NCBI GenBank assembly: GCA_021826035.1
Contig: JAKBBE010000004.1
Location: 1 to 64,000 of the forward strand
Source of the DNA: Pseudomonadota bacterium
Lineage (GTDB): Bacteria; Pseudomonadota; Gammaproteobacteria; Steroidobacterales; Steroidobacteraceae
Length of the DNA: 64,000 bases
Direction: 5' to 3'
Part shown: in pieces, positions 53,531 to 63,781 of the stretch
Position numbering within the stretch: position 1 is the first letter of the stretch
How the letters are laid out: each line of letters starts with the position of its first letter
Made by a program: the position numbers and the translations under genes
Notes under the pieces: model-generated
What the model saw: the letters and a program-made list of their open reading frames with translations, nothing else
Database searches by the model: none
Told to the model about the DNA's origin: nothing

Positions 53531-54832
53531 ATGAAGATACCCGAGATTCTGATCGTCGAAACCGTTCATCAGCCAGGCAGCCTCGCCAAGGTGCTGCAGG
53601 TCATCGCCGATGCTGGGCTGACTATTCAGCATCTCTCGGCGGTGCGGCGTGTGCCGGGTCACACGCTCTGGGAAATCACCCTGGAGATGGACGAGCAGGC
53701 CAATAGCGATCTCTATGAGCGCATCGACCAGCTGCCCAATGCCCGCTTTATCGGCAAATCCGACCGCGTCTTCAATCGTCACCGTGGCGGCAAGATCCGC
53801 ACCGTGGCGAGCCTCCCGATCAACACACAGCAGACGCTGCGCGACGTGTATACCCCGGGGGTGGCGCGCGTGTGCTTGGCGATCCGGCAGAACCCGGCGC
53901 TCGCCCGCGAGTTCACCAGCATCGACAGCACGGTGGCGGTGATCACCAACGGCACGGCCATTCTCGGACTGGGCAACATCGGCCCGCTCGCCGGCTTGCC
54001 GGTGATGGAGGGCAAGGCGGCGCTGTTTGCCGACCTGGTGGGACTCTCGGCCGTGCCGATTCTGCTCGAGGAGACCCGGCCGGAGAAGATCGTCGAGCTG
54101 ATCAGCGGGATTCATCTCTCCTTCGGCGCGATCCAGTTGGAGGACTTCGCCGCGCCGGAGTGCTTCCAGATCGAGTCGCAGCTGCGCGAGCGGCTGGGCA
54201 AGCCGGTGATGCATGACGATCAGCACGGCACGGCGGTGGTGGCATTGGCCGCGCTCATCAACGCCGCCCGGCGTGCCGAGCGTAGTCTGCCGGAGAGCAC
54301 GGTCGGCCAGATCGGCCTCGGCGCCGCTGGCACCGGCATCGTGCGGTTGCTGCGCGCCTACGGCGTCACTCGAGTGCTCGGTGCGGACCGCAATCCCGAG
54401 GCGATTGCGCGCATCCGCACGCTCGGGGCCGAGGGGGCGAGTCTGGAGGAAATCATGCAGCGCGCGGACATCGTGGTGGCCACCACCGGCGTGAGGGATC
54501 TGATTCGTCCGCAGTGGATTCGTCCCGGGCAGGTCATCCTGGCGCTGTCCAACCCGGACCCGGAGATCGAGCCGCACGTGGCGCGTGAACATGGCGCGGC
54601 GTTCGCAGCAGATGGCAAGGGCATCAACAACGTCCTGGCCTTCCCCGGTCTGTTCAAGGGCGCGCTGGCTGCCCACGCGACGCATTTCACCGATGCGATG
54701 CTCATGGCGGCGGCCCGGACGCTGGCCGAGATCGCCCCACTCACCCAGGAGGACGCGTTGGTGCCCGACCCGCTCGACAAGAGCGTTCACGAGCGGGTGG
54801 CGGCAGCCGTCCAGGCGGCGTATCAGCCGTAA
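53531..54832 (+). CDS. NAD-dependent malic enzyme with N-terminal ACT domain
   Basis: Enzyme of 433 aa that decarboxylates malate to pyruvate. Residues 1-75 form an ACT regulatory domain (ILIVETVHQPGSLAKVLQVI, LWEITLEMDEQA). The malic enzyme core follows: LRDVYTPGVARVCLAI, ITNGTAILGLGNIGPLAG, metal- and substrate-binding VMHDDQHGTAVVALAAL and GLGAAGTGIVRLLRAYG for NAD. ACT fusion suggests allosteric control by an amino acid or related ligand (inference). Divergent from the sensor gene. Confidence 0.93.
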   Translation: MKIPEILIVETVHQPGSLAKVLQVIADAGLTIQHLSAVRRVPGHTLWEITLEMDEQANSDLYERIDQLPNARFIGKSDRVFNRHRGGKIRTVASLPINTQQTLRDVYTPGVARVCLAIRQNPALAREFTSIDSTVAVITNGTAILGLGNIGPLAGLPVMEGKAALFADLVGLSAVPILLEETRPEKIVELISGIHLSFGAIQLEDFAAPECFQIESQLRERLGKPVMHDDQHGTAVVALAALINAARRAERSLPESTVGQIGLGAAGTGIVRLLRAYGVTRVLGADRNPEAIARIRTLGAEGASLEEIMQRADIVVATTGVRDLIRPQWIRPGQVILALSNPDPEIEPHVAREHGAAFAADGKGINNVLAFPGLFKGALAAHATHFTDAMLMAAARTLAEIAPLTQEDALVPDPLDKSVHERVAAAVQAAYQP

Positions 54833-54852
54833 GGCGCGCCGCCGCCGCAGTC

Positions 54853-55737
54853 TCAGGCCGGGACGGGTTCCGGCGTCATGATGCCGCGCAGCTTGCCTAG
54901 CGCATTGGCCTCGATCTGGCGGATGCGCTCGGCGGACACGCCGTACTGGCCGGCGAGTTCGTGCAACGTGGCCTTGTCCTCGCGCATCCAGCGCCGCTCG
55001 AGAATGTCGCGACTGCGCTCATCGAGCCGCTGGAGCGCACCGCGCAGGCGCAGCGCTGCGTCGTTCTCCCACTCGGCATCCTCGACCTGTTCGGCAGGGT
55101 CGGCGTCGGGGGCGGGCAGATAGGCGGCCGGGCTGTAGGATTCCTCCTCATCTGCATCCGGTGCCGGATCAAATGCCATGTCGTGCGCCGCCAAGCGCTT
55201 TTCCATTTCCGTCACCTCCCCGGGCGTGACGCCCAGGTCGCGGGCGACGGCCGCCGTTTCCTCCGCGGACAGCCAGGTCAGGTTCTTCTTCATCCGCCGG
55301 AGGTTGAAGAAGAGCTTGCGCTGCGCCTTGGTGGTGGCGATTTTCACCAGCCGCCAGTTGCGCAGCACGTATTCGTGAATTTCCGCGCGGATCCAGTGCA
55401 CGGCGAACGACACCAGGCGCACATTCAGCGCCGGATCAAAGCGCTTGACAGCCTTCATCAGTCCGACATTGCCTTCTTGGATGAGGTCCCCGAACGGCAG
55501 GCCGTAGCCGCGGTAGCCGCGCGCGATATGCACCACGAAGCGCAGGTGAGCGAGCACCAGCTTGCGGGCGGCATCGAGGTCGCCCTCGTCGCGGAAGCGC
55601 ACGGCCAGCGCATGTTCCGCCTCGCGGTCGAGGACGGAGATGCGGCTGACCCGGTCAACGTAGGCATCGACACTGCCGACAGGGCCAACGAGCGCACATT
55701 CGTAGGGCCGCGCAACCAATGCAGTCGCTGTACTCAT
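54853..55737 (-). CDS. rpoH: RNA polymerase sigma-32 factor
   Basis: Heat-shock sigma factor of 294 aa. ATG at 55737 with GGAG upstream; the ORF start at 55797 would overlap the CIRCE operator. Region 2 with FGDLIQEGNVGLMKAVKRFDP and NVRLVSFAVHWIRAEIHEYV; the RpoH box QRKLFFNLRRMK is present; region 4 ends with LHELAGQYGVSAERIRQIE. Upstream (55764-55793) a CIRCE element overlaps its predicted promoter, so it is probably repressed by HrcA. It lies near ftsYEX as in other gammaproteobacteria, but 3-4 kb of other genes separate them. Confidence 0.95.
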   Translation of the reverse strand: MSTATALVARPYECALVGPVGSVDAYVDRVSRISVLDREAEHALAVRFRDEGDLDAARKLVLAHLRFVVHIARGYRGYGLPFGDLIQEGNVGLMKAVKRFDPALNVRLVSFAVHWIRAEIHEYVLRNWRLVKIATTKAQRKLFFNLRRMKKNLTWLSAEETAAVARDLGVTPGEVTEMEKRLAAHDMAFDPAPDADEEESYSPAAYLPAPDADPAEQVEDAEWENDAALRLRGALQRLDERSRDILERRWMREDKATLHELAGQYGVSAERIRQIEANALGKLRGIMTPEPVPA

Positions 55738-55763
55738 GGAGGCTCCGAGATCGATATGGGCCA

Positions 55764-55793
55764 ATTTTAGCACTCGAGTCTTTTGAGTGCTAA
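55764..55793 (-). promoter_or_regulatory. CIRCE operator overlapping the rpoH promoter
   Basis: TTAGCACTC (55767-55775), a 9-nt spacer and GAGTGCTAA (55785-55793) match the HrcA-binding consensus perfectly. On the minus strand TTAGCA (-35-like) and TAAAAT (-10-like, plus positions 55764-55769) are 18 nt apart, so the operator covers the whole promoter and lies 30-56 nt before the rpoH ATG. Sequence match is direct; HrcA control is inferred from the known role of CIRCE. Confidence 0.9.
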
Positions 55794-55987
55794 TCACCCC
55801 TGAAGTTCGATCCGACGAGTATTTTTATGGCAAAGGTCTAGATTAAGAAGAATTTGCGCGGGCGGGCGGGGCCCAAAACATGTCAATAATGTCAATTTTC
55901 CGAGAACTTTAGAGTTCTGGCGGCTAAGCTGCCGGCCCTGCATTTTGCGAACGATTCACCTGCTACTGCTGCACGAAGGGGACCGAC

Positions 55988-56545
55988 TTGGCGACGACGG
56001 CGACGACGGCACATTCCGAAATGAAGTACGACGGACTCAGCATTCTGCTGCACTGGCTCACAGCCCTGCTCGTGATTACGCTCTGGGCGCTCGGTCAGTC
56101 GCTGAGCTTCTTCCCCAAGGGCGCGCCGCGCCTGACCGCGCTTTCGGTGCACATGGTGCTCGGACTGCTGATTGCCGCGGTCATTCTGGTGCGGATCGGT
56201 TGGCGCTCCTCGGCCGGACGCCGACTGCCGGCGGCGGATGAGGGCTTCTTGAACCTGGTTGCAAAAGGGGTCCATTACGGCTTGTACCTGCTGCTTGTGC
56301 TCACGGTGGCCTTCGGCGTCGCGCGCGCGTGGGTGCACGGCCTGCACGTGTTCAACTGGTTCACCTTCCACCGGCCGGCCTTTGCCACCCCTGGGATCAT
56401 CTACATCGTGAGCGAAACCCATAGCGATCTGGCGGACCTGCTGGTGATCGTGGCCGGCATGCATGCCGCCGCGGCGCTGATGCACCATTACGTGATGCGC
56501 GACTCCGTGCTGAAGCGCATGCTGCCGCGCCGCGACGCCCAGTAG
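55988..56545 (+). CDS. Cytochrome b561 family membrane protein
   Basis: Protein of 185 aa with four membrane segments. The TTG at 55988 is preceded by AAGGGG at a good distance, so it is chosen over ATG 56021. Heme histidines: SILLHWLTALLVITLW, LSVHMVLGLLIAAVIL, VHYGLYLLLVLTVAFGV and GMHAAAALMHHYVMRD. No YceI gene is adjacent, unlike the b561 gene at 26597. The 250 nt between rpoH and this gene hold the CIRCE operator and an AT-rich stretch but no gene. Confidence 0.88.
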   Translation: MATTATTAHSEMKYDGLSILLHWLTALLVITLWALGQSLSFFPKGAPRLTALSVHMVLGLLIAAVILVRIGWRSSAGRRLPAADEGFLNLVAKGVHYGLYLLLVLTVAFGVARAWVHGLHVFNWFTFHRPAFATPGIIYIVSETHSDLADLLVIVAGMHAAAALMHHYVMRDSVLKRMLPRRDAQ

Positions 56546-56630
56546 CCCGGCGCCTCTTCCGGTCGGCGCGCCCGCCCGCTACGCTGGACCCCCCGTCCCG
56601 CTGCGGGCCTGCGCCCGGCCGCGAGTGCCC

Positions 56631-57446
56631 ATGCCGGAACTTCCCGAAGTCGAGACCACGCGCCGCGGCATCGAGCCGCACGTCCTCGGCAAGACGATCG
56701 TCGCATTCCAGTTGTACCAGCCGCGGCTGCGCTGGCCGATTCCGCCTACGCTGCCGGGGGCATTGGCGGGGCAACGCATCGAGGCAGTCGGACGGCGTGC
56801 GAAGTACCTGCTCATCGCCCTAGAGCGTGGCAGTCTGATCGTGCACCTCGGAATGTCGGGCTCACTGCGCGTGCTCAGCGCCGGCGAGCCGCGCCGTGCG
56901 CACGACCAGTACGATCTGCGCTTGGATTCGGCGCGGATCGTGCGCTTCAACGATCCGCGCCGCTTCGGCAGTCTGCATTACGTCGAGGGTGACCCGCTCG
57001 CGCACCGGCTGCTGCGCGACCTGGCGCCCGAGCCGTTCGATGCGGCATTCACCGGCGAGTATCTCTGGCGGCTCACGCGCCGGCGGCGACTTGCGGTCAA
57101 ACAGCTGTTGATGAACAGCCGACTGGTGGTGGGCGTGGGCAACATTTACGCCAACGAGGCGCTGTTCCGCGCAGGGGTGCGACCGAGCCGGGAAGCCCGC
57201 CGCTTGACTCGTGCTGAAACGCAACGACTGGTTAAAGCGGTACGAGCGGTACTGGCACAGGCGATTCGCGTCGGTGGCACGACCTTGCGCGATTACGTCG
57301 GCGCGGACGGCTCGCCGGGTCATTTCCGCCAGAAGCTCTTTGTCTACGAACGCACAGGACAGCCGTGCCGCGTGTGCGCGACGCTGATTCGCCACCGCGT
57401 CCAGCAGGGTCGCTCGAGCTACTACTGCCCGGCTTGCCAGCGCTGA
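56631..57446 (+). CDS. mutM: Formamidopyrimidine-DNA glycosylase
   Basis: Removes 8-oxoguanine and formamidopyrimidines (271 aa). The start at 56631 gives MPELPEVETTRRG with the catalytic Pro2 and Glu3. DNA-binding features: the helix-two-turn-helix region VGVGNIYANEALF and a C-terminal zinc finger CRVC...CPAC (QGRSSYYCPACQR). Convergent with coaD. Confidence 0.96.
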   Translation: MPELPEVETTRRGIEPHVLGKTIVAFQLYQPRLRWPIPPTLPGALAGQRIEAVGRRAKYLLIALERGSLIVHLGMSGSLRVLSAGEPRRAHDQYDLRLDSARIVRFNDPRRFGSLHYVEGDPLAHRLLRDLAPEPFDAAFTGEYLWRLTRRRRLAVKQLLMNSRLVVGVGNIYANEALFRAGVRPSREARRLTRAETQRLVKAVRAVLAQAIRVGGTTLRDYVGADGSPGHFRQKLFVYERTGQPCRVCATLIRHRVQQGRSSYYCPACQR

Positions 57447-57450
57447 GCGT

Positions 57451-58541
<1,091 letters not shown>

Positions 58542-58595
58542 GGGCCGTCTTTCGAACCTGCGGACCGGGCCGCTAAGATACACTAGCCGACAGTC

Positions 58596-59582
58596 ATGTT
58601 CGGACGAGAACCCAAAGAAGCCCCGGCCGGTGGGACGCAGCGTCAGGGCTTCCTGAAGCGCCTGACGCAGCGGCTCGGGCGCGGCAAGCTCAGTTTCGAT
58701 CTGGCCAATCTGTTCCGTGGCCGACGCATCGACGATGAGTTGCTCGAGGAACTCGAGACGCGACTGTTGACCGCTGATGTGGGCGTCGAAGCCACCGAAT
58801 TCATTCTCGCCGGACTACACAAGCGTCTGGCGCGCCAGGAGCTCACCGATGTCGATGCGCTGATCGCTGCGCTGCGTACGGCGGTGGAGGAGATCCTCGC
58901 CCCGTGCGCGCAGCCGTTGCGCATCGACCCGGCACACAAGCCCTTCACCATCCTGGTGGTCGGCGTCAACGGTTCCGGCAAGACCACGACGATCGGTAAG
59001 TTGGCGCGCCGCTTCAGCGACGAGGGTCGCAGCGTCATGCTCGCCGCCGGGGACACCTTCCGCGCCGCCGCCATCGAGCAGCTCGGCATCTGGGCCGAGC
59101 GCACCGGCGCGAGCTGCGTCGCGCAGCACGCCGGCGCTGATCCGGCTGCGGTGGTGTTCGATGCGCTGCAGTCCGCGCGGGCCCGCCGCACTGACGTGCT
59201 GATCGCCGATACGGCCGGGCGATTGCACAGCCAATCGCACCTGATGGAGGAACTCAAGAAGGTCAAGCGGGTCTTGCATCGCGGCGATCCGCAGGCGCCG
59301 CACGAGGTGCTGCTGGTGCTCGATGCCAACCAGGGTCAGAACGCTCTCGCACAGGCGGTGCAATTCCACGAGGCAGTCGGGGTGAGCGGGTTGGTGATCA
59401 CCAAGCTCGACGGCACGGCCAAGGGCGGCATCGTCATCGCCATTGCGCGCCGCCTCGGGTTGCCGATCCGCTTCATCGGCATCGGCGAGCAACCGGGAGA
59501 CTTCGGCGAGTTCGACGCACAGGCGTTTGCCGCCGCGCTGGTCGAGGGCTCGCGCCTCGAAGGGGCTGAGGCGCCGGCATGA
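58596..59582 (+). CDS. ftsY: Signal recognition particle receptor FtsY
   Basis: SRP receptor GTPase for co-translational membrane insertion (328 aa). Short N-terminal region instead of the long acidic A domain of E. coli, then N domain ([18 protein letters not shown]) and G domain with [34 protein letters not shown] and [10 protein letters not shown]. First gene of ftsY-ftsE-ftsX. Confidence 0.95.
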   Translation: MFGREPKEAPAGGTQRQGFLKRLTQRLGRGKLSFDLANLFRGRRIDDELLEELETRLLTADVGVEATEFILAGLHKRLARQELTDVDALIAALRTAVEEILAPCAQPLRIDPAHKPFTILVVGVNGSGKTTTIGKLARRFSDEGRSVMLAAGDTFRAAAIEQLGIWAERTGASCVAQHAGADPAAVVFDALQSARARRTDVLIADTAGRLHSQSHLMEELKKVKRVLHRGDPQAPHEVLLVLDANQGQNALAQAVQFHEAVGVSGLVITKLDGTAKGGIVIAIARRLGLPIRFIGIGEQPGDFGEFDAQAFAAALVEGSRLEGAEAPA

Positions 59583-60271
59583 TCCAGTTCGAGCGCGTCA
59601 GCAAGCGCTACCCGAATGGTCGCGAGGCGCTGAGCAACGTCGGCTTCTTCGTCGGCCGCGGCGAACTGGTGTTCATCACGGGCCGCTCCGGCGCCGGCAA
59701 GAGCACGTTGTTGAAGCTGATCGCGCTGCTGGAGCGTCCGTCGCGGGGCACGGTGAGCGTCAACGGACACAGCATCGGGGCGCTGCAGGCACGGCACATC
59801 CCGGCGTTCCGCCGCCAGATCGGTATGGTCTTCCAGGATCACAAACTGCTCGCCGACCGCCCGGTCTTCGACAACGTGGCGCTGCCGCTGGTGGTCGCCG
59901 GGGCGCCGCTGAAGGAAATCGACAAGCGGGTCCGCGCGGCCCTCGACCAGGTCGGGTTGCTCGGCAAGGAGCGCATGCTCCCCGTCGAGCTGTCCGTCGG
60001 GGAGCAGCAGCGCGTCGGTATCGCCCGGGCGATCGTCGGCAAGCCGCCGATCATCGTTGCCGATGAGCCGACCGGCAATCTCGATCCGGATCTGGCGCTC
60101 GAAGTGATGCGCCTGTTCAAACGCTTCAGCGAGGTCGGCGTGACGGTGCTGGTGGCCACGCACGATCTGCATGTGGTGCGCGAGTTCGTGGGTCGCGAGA
60201 TCACACTCGCGAACGGGCAGCTCACCGCCGGCGGCGTCGACCCGCTGCCTTCGCTCGTCGCCAGTCGCTGA
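59579..60271 (+). CDS. ftsE: Cell division ATP-binding protein FtsE
   Basis: ABC ATPase of the FtsEX complex (230 aa) that controls peptidoglycan hydrolysis at the septum. Walker A GRSGAGKSTLL, signature LSVGEQQRVGIARAI, Walker B IIVADEPTGNLD, H-loop VATHDLHVV. Overlaps ftsY as ATGA and is followed by ftsX. Confidence 0.96.
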   Translation: MIQFERVSKRYPNGREALSNVGFFVGRGELVFITGRSGAGKSTLLKLIALLERPSRGTVSVNGHSIGALQARHIPAFRRQIGMVFQDHKLLADRPVFDNVALPLVVAGAPLKEIDKRVRAALDQVGLLGKERMLPVELSVGEQQRVGIARAIVGKPPIIVADEPTGNLDPDLALEVMRLFKRFSEVGVTVLVATHDLHVVREFVGREITLANGQLTAGGVDPLPSLVASR

Positions 60272-60278
60272 GGGGCCC

Positions 60279-61202
60279 ATGACACCCGTGACACTCGTCA
60301 CCCGGCACACCCAGGCGTTGCTCGGCGCGCTGGGCCGTTTGGCCCGCGCACCGCTCGCCACGGTGCTGACGCTGCTGGTCATCGGGCTCGCGCTGGCGCT
60401 GCCGGCGGCGCTCGGCATGCTGGTGCGCAATGCCGAATCGGCTACGGGCCGACTCGGGCGGGCGGTCGACATGTCGGTGTACCTGCGCAGCAGCGTGCCG
60501 ATCGAGCGGGCGCGCCAGCTGGCCATCGAGGCGCGTGCGGTGCACGGAGTTGCGCGCGTGCAGGTCATCTCCGCCGCCGCCGGGCTGCGGCAGTTTCGCA
60601 AATATTCCGGATTCGGGGCGGCGCTCGATGCGCTGCCGAGCAACCCGCTGCCGAACGTGCTGCGCGTGGTGCCGCAGCCGCGCTCGAGCGGGGCGGTTGC
60701 GCTCGAGCAGCTGCAGCGGACATTCGCGCGCTGGCCGGAAGTGAGTATGGTGCAGCTTGATGCGCAGTGGGTGATGCGCTTCGATGCGATGCTGGCGGTG
60801 CTGCATCGGCTGGTGTCGATCGCCGCGATTCTCTTCGGCGCCGGGGTGCTCGCCGTGATCGGCAACACCATCCGTCTGGAGATCCTCAATCGGCGCGCCG
60901 AGATCGAAGTGACCAAGCTCGTCGGCGGCTCGAACGCGTTCGTGCGCCGACCGTTTCTCTACACGGGGATGATCTACGGTCTGGGCGGGGCGCTGCTCGC
61001 CTGGCTGGTGCTCGAAGGGGCCGTGCTCGATTTGCGCGCCCCCGTGGCGCACCTGGCGCAGCTTTACGGCAGCGCCTTCACGCTGAGCGGACTCCAAGGA
61101 CGGGAGTTGGCCGCGTTGTTGGGCGGCGGCATCGTCTTGGGTTGGCTCGGAGCCTGGATCTCGGCCCACCGCCACCTGCGCGGAATCGAGCCGCGGGCTT
61201 AG
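60279..61202 (+). CDS. ftsX: Cell division permease FtsX
   Basis: Membrane partner of FtsE (307 aa), four membrane segments: TVLTLLVIGLALALPAALGML, LVSIAAILFGAGVLAVIG, LYTGMIYGLGGALLAWLV and AALLGGGIVLGWLGAWI. Large periplasmic loop between the first two, thought to activate EnvC-like hydrolase activators. Start ATG 60279. Confidence 0.94.
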   Translation: MTPVTLVTRHTQALLGALGRLARAPLATVLTLLVIGLALALPAALGMLVRNAESATGRLGRAVDMSVYLRSSVPIERARQLAIEARAVHGVARVQVISAAAGLRQFRKYSGFGAALDALPSNPLPNVLRVVPQPRSSGAVALEQLQRTFARWPEVSMVQLDAQWVMRFDAMLAVLHRLVSIAAILFGAGVLAVIGNTIRLEILNRRAEIEVTKLVGGSNAFVRRPFLYTGMIYGLGGALLAWLVLEGAVLDLRAPVAHLAQLYGSAFTLSGLQGRELAALLGGGIVLGWLGAWISAHRHLRGIEPRA

Positions 61203-61211
61203 GGCCCGCGG
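61191..61211. terminator. Hairpin spanning the ftsX stop codon
   Basis: CCGCGGGC, a 5-nt loop and GCCCGCGG form a perfect 8-bp stem that includes the ftsX stop and lies before the convergent end of rpmG. No U-tract. Confidence 0.4.
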
Positions 61212-61219
61212 CCGCCCGA

Positions 61220-61375
61220 TCACTTGATCTTGGCTTCTTTGTAGGCGACGTGCTTGCGCACGACCGGGTCGAACTTGCGCACTTCCATCTTGTCCGGATG
61301 CAGGCGCTTGTTCTTGGTCGTCACGTAGAAGTGGCCGGTACCGGCGCTCGAGAGCAGTTTGACCTTGTCACGCAT
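61220..61375 (-). CDS. rpmG: 50S ribosomal protein L33
   Basis: Ribosomal protein of 51 aa, read from ATG 61375: [18 protein letters not shown], then [19 protein letters not shown] and [14 protein letters not shown]. This is the Cys-less, zinc-independent form. It lies 16 nt downstream of rpmB, the standard rpmB-rpmG operon. Confidence 0.95.
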   Translation of the reverse strand: MRDKVKLLSSAGTGHFYVTTKNKRLHPDKMEVRKFDPVVRKHVAYKEAKIK

Positions 61376-61391
61376 GGGTGAACTCCTACCG

Positions 61392-61628
61392 TCAGATCTT
61401 CATGCCCTGGGCTCGCAGGTCGGCCACGACCTGATCGATGCCCTTCTTCTCGATCGTGCGCAGGCCGTGCGCCGAAATGCGCAACGACACCCAGCGCTTC
61501 TCAGTCTCGAGCCAGAACCGCTGGGTATGCAGGTTCGGCAGGAAGCGACGACGCTTCTTGTTGTTCGCGTGGGAGACGCGATTTCCGACGGCCGGCCCTT
61601 TGCCGGTGATCTCGCAGACGCGCGACAT
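61392..61628 (-). CDS. rpmB: 50S ribosomal protein L28
   Basis: Ribosomal protein of 78 aa ([56 protein letters not shown]). The start at 61628 is the family start; the ORF could begin at 61634. First gene of rpmB-rpmG, with its own promoter at 61694-61722. Confidence 0.97.
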   Translation of the reverse strand: MSRVCEITGKGPAVGNRVSHANNKKRRRFLPNLHTQRFWLETEKRWVSLRISAHGLRTIEKKGIDQVVADLRAQGMKI

Positions 61629-61693
61629 ATGCAACGACCTTACAAATCAAATACTTGGCACGGGAAGGGGTCGCCTGCCCGCAGGAGCCGGAC

Positions 61694-61722
61694 TTTATAC
61701 CAGCAGTCCGGCGCTCCGGCAA
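61694..61722 (-). promoter_or_regulatory. Sigma-70 promoter of rpmB-rpmG
   Basis: On the minus strand TTGCCG (61722-61717), 17-nt spacer, TATAAA (61699-61694) with an extended TGG just upstream of the -10. The rpmB ATG is at 61628, leaving a leader of about 60 nt. This is the best promoter match in the window and is located directly after the radC stop. Confidence 0.75.
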
Positions 61723-61729
61723 GCCTCCC

Positions 61730-62428
61730 TCACAGAAGGCCGTGTTCGGCGAACGAGTAGCAGTGGCTGCCGCCGACGATGACGTGATCCACGACCCGCA
61801 TGTCCATGAGCGACAGGCCGGCTTTCAGACGGCGCGTGATGGCTTCGTCCGCTGGACTCGGCTCCAGGCCGCCCGAGGGGTGATTGTGCGCCAGGATCAG
61901 TGCCGTTGCATTATGCAGCAGCGCTTGGCGCAGCACCTCGCGCGGATGAACCTGCGCGCAGTCGACGGTGCCGCGGAACAGCTCCTCGAATGCGATCAGC
62001 CGGTGCCGGTTATCCAGGTATAGGCAGCAGAAGACCTCATAGGGCCGGTCGCGCAGTTGCGCCTGCAGGAAGCGAAACGCGGCCTGCGGGGTCGTCAGCG
62101 GCAGGCCTGAGCGCAGCTCCTCCTGCAGGTGGCGGCGTGCCAGTTCCACGGCGGCCTGGATGGCGGCATAGCGCGCCGGCCCGAGGCCCTTGCGTGTCCA
62201 GCGAGAGCGCTCCGCGAGCAGCAGCGCCCGCAGCGAGCCGAAATCGCCGAGCAGACCCCGGGCGAGCTCGACCGCCGAGCAGCCGCGTGTGCCCGAACCG
62301 ATCAGCAGCGCGAGCAGCTCCGCGTCGGACAGGGACCGCGGACCGCGATCGAGCAGCTTTTCGCGCGGCCGTTCGGTGCGCGGCCAATCGCGGATGGCGA
62401 GTCTCGGGACCGATGTGTTCAGTGACAT
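61730..62428 (-). CDS. radC: RadC family JAB/MPN protein
   Basis: Protein of 232 aa from ATG 62428 (MSLNTSVPRLAIRDWP, ERPREKLLDRGPRSLSDAEL). C-terminal JAMM motif LILAHNHPSGGLEPSPADE with zinc ligands; N-terminal helix-hairpin-helix region (LARGLLGDFGSLRALL). Despite its name, a role in DNA repair is not established. Upstream in-frame reading to 63646 runs antisense to coaBC and is not coding. Divergent from coaBC. Confidence 0.93.
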   Translation of the reverse strand: MSLNTSVPRLAIRDWPRTERPREKLLDRGPRSLSDAELLALLIGSGTRGCSAVELARGLLGDFGSLRALLLAERSRWTRKGLGPARYAAIQAAVELARRHLQEELRSGLPLTTPQAAFRFLQAQLRDRPYEVFCCLYLDNRHRLIAFEELFRGTVDCAQVHPREVLRQALLHNATALILAHNHPSGGLEPSPADEAITRRLKAGLSLMDMRVVDHVIVGGSHCYSFAEHGLL

Positions 62429-62563
62429 GGGGCAACTCCGGTGCGCGCCGCTCAATCCTCGCGCCGGGCGAGCGCTTTGGGCAGGGGGGCAAACTCTCCC
62501 TTCGTGCACAAATGCGCATGTGCGGTTTGCGTCCGCGGGGACACGGGCCGGATAATCGCGGCC

Positions 62564-63781
62564 ATGCAAGGCAAACGCATCCTGCTCGGCGTCACCGGGG
62601 GCATCGCCGCCTACAAGAGCGCGGAGCTCGTGCGGCGGCTGCGTGAGCGTGGCGCCGACGTGCAGGTGGTCATGACCGCCGCGGCGCGCGAGTTCGTCGG
62701 CCCGCTCACCTTCCAGGCGCTCTCGGGACGGCCCGTGCGCACCGATCTGTGGGACAGTGCCGCGGAATCCGCGATGGGACACATTGAGCTCGCACGCTGG
62801 GCGGACGCGGTGCTGGTGGCGCCGGCCACTGCGGACTTCCTCGCGCGGCTCGCCCAGGGGCGCGCCGATGACCTGCTCGCCACGCTGTGTCTGGCGAGCG
62901 CCGCGCCCATTGCCGTGGCGCCCGCGATGAATCGCCTGATGTGGGCCAACGCCGCAACCGTCGCTAATATCGAGCGGCTGCGCGCACGCGGCGTGCAGGT
63001 CTTGGGTCCGGCTGAGGGCGCGCAGGCCTGCGGGGAGTTCGGCGAGGGCCGCATGCTCGAACCGACTGAACTCGCTGAGCAACTCGATGCGCTGCTGCCG
63101 GCGGCCGGGCCGCTGCGCGGCCGCCGTGTCCTGATCACTGCCGGCCCGACGCGCGAGCGCATCGATCCGGTGCGCTTCATCAGCAACCGCAGCTCCGGCA
63201 AGATGGGCTTCGCCGTCGCGCAGGCCGCGCGTGAGGCGGGTGCAGAGGTCGTATTGGTCAGCGGGCCGGTGGCGCTGCCGACGCCGCCCGGCGTGCGGCG
63301 GGTGGACGTGGAGAGCGCCGAGGCGATGTACGCGGCAGTCGAAGCCGAGGTCAACGGCACCGACATTTTCATCTCCACCGCGGCGGTTGCGGACTATCGG
63401 CCGGCGCACCCGTCGGGACAGAAGATCAAAAAGACGAGCGAACGGCTGCAGCTGGAAATGGAGCGTACCGTCGATGTGCTGGCGAGCGTCGCAGCCCGGC
63501 CGAACCGACCGTTCGTCGTCGGGTTCGCCGCTGAGACTGAATCCGTGGAGCACAATGCGCGCGCCAAGCTGCTGCGCAAGAATCTCGACATGATCGCGGC
63601 TAATGAGGTCAGTCACACCAAAGGGTTCGACTGCGAGGACAATCACCTGATTGTGCTGTGGCGCGAGGCGCGCCGTGACCTCGGCGCTGGACCGAAGATC
63701 GCGTTGGCGCGCGAGCTGGTGCAGCTGATCGCGACTTCCTACGCTGAGGCGCGCGACGTGCCGGGCACGGTGTCGGCGTGA
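62564..63781 (+). CDS. coaBC: Bifunctional phosphopantothenoylcysteine decarboxylase / phosphopantothenate-cysteine ligase
   Basis: Two steps of CoA synthesis (405 aa). The CoaC half (1-190) has [18 protein letters not shown], the active-site His in [19 protein letters not shown] and [11 protein letters not shown]. The CoaB half (about 190-405) has [35 protein letters not shown] and [12 protein letters not shown]. Second gene of the coaBC-dut overlap (GTGA). Confidence 0.95.
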   Translation: MQGKRILLGVTGGIAAYKSAELVRRLRERGADVQVVMTAAAREFVGPLTFQALSGRPVRTDLWDSAAESAMGHIELARWADAVLVAPATADFLARLAQGRADDLLATLCLASAAPIAVAPAMNRLMWANAATVANIERLRARGVQVLGPAEGAQACGEFGEGRMLEPTELAEQLDALLPAAGPLRGRRVLITAGPTRERIDPVRFISNRSSGKMGFAVAQAAREAGAEVVLVSGPVALPTPPGVRRVDVESAEAMYAAVEAEVNGTDIFISTAAVADYRPAHPSGQKIKKTSERLQLEMERTVDVLASVAARPNRPFVVGFAAETESVEHNARAKLLRKNLDMIAANEVSHTKGFDCEDNHLIVLWREARRDLGAGPKIALARELVQLIATSYAEARDVPGTVSA

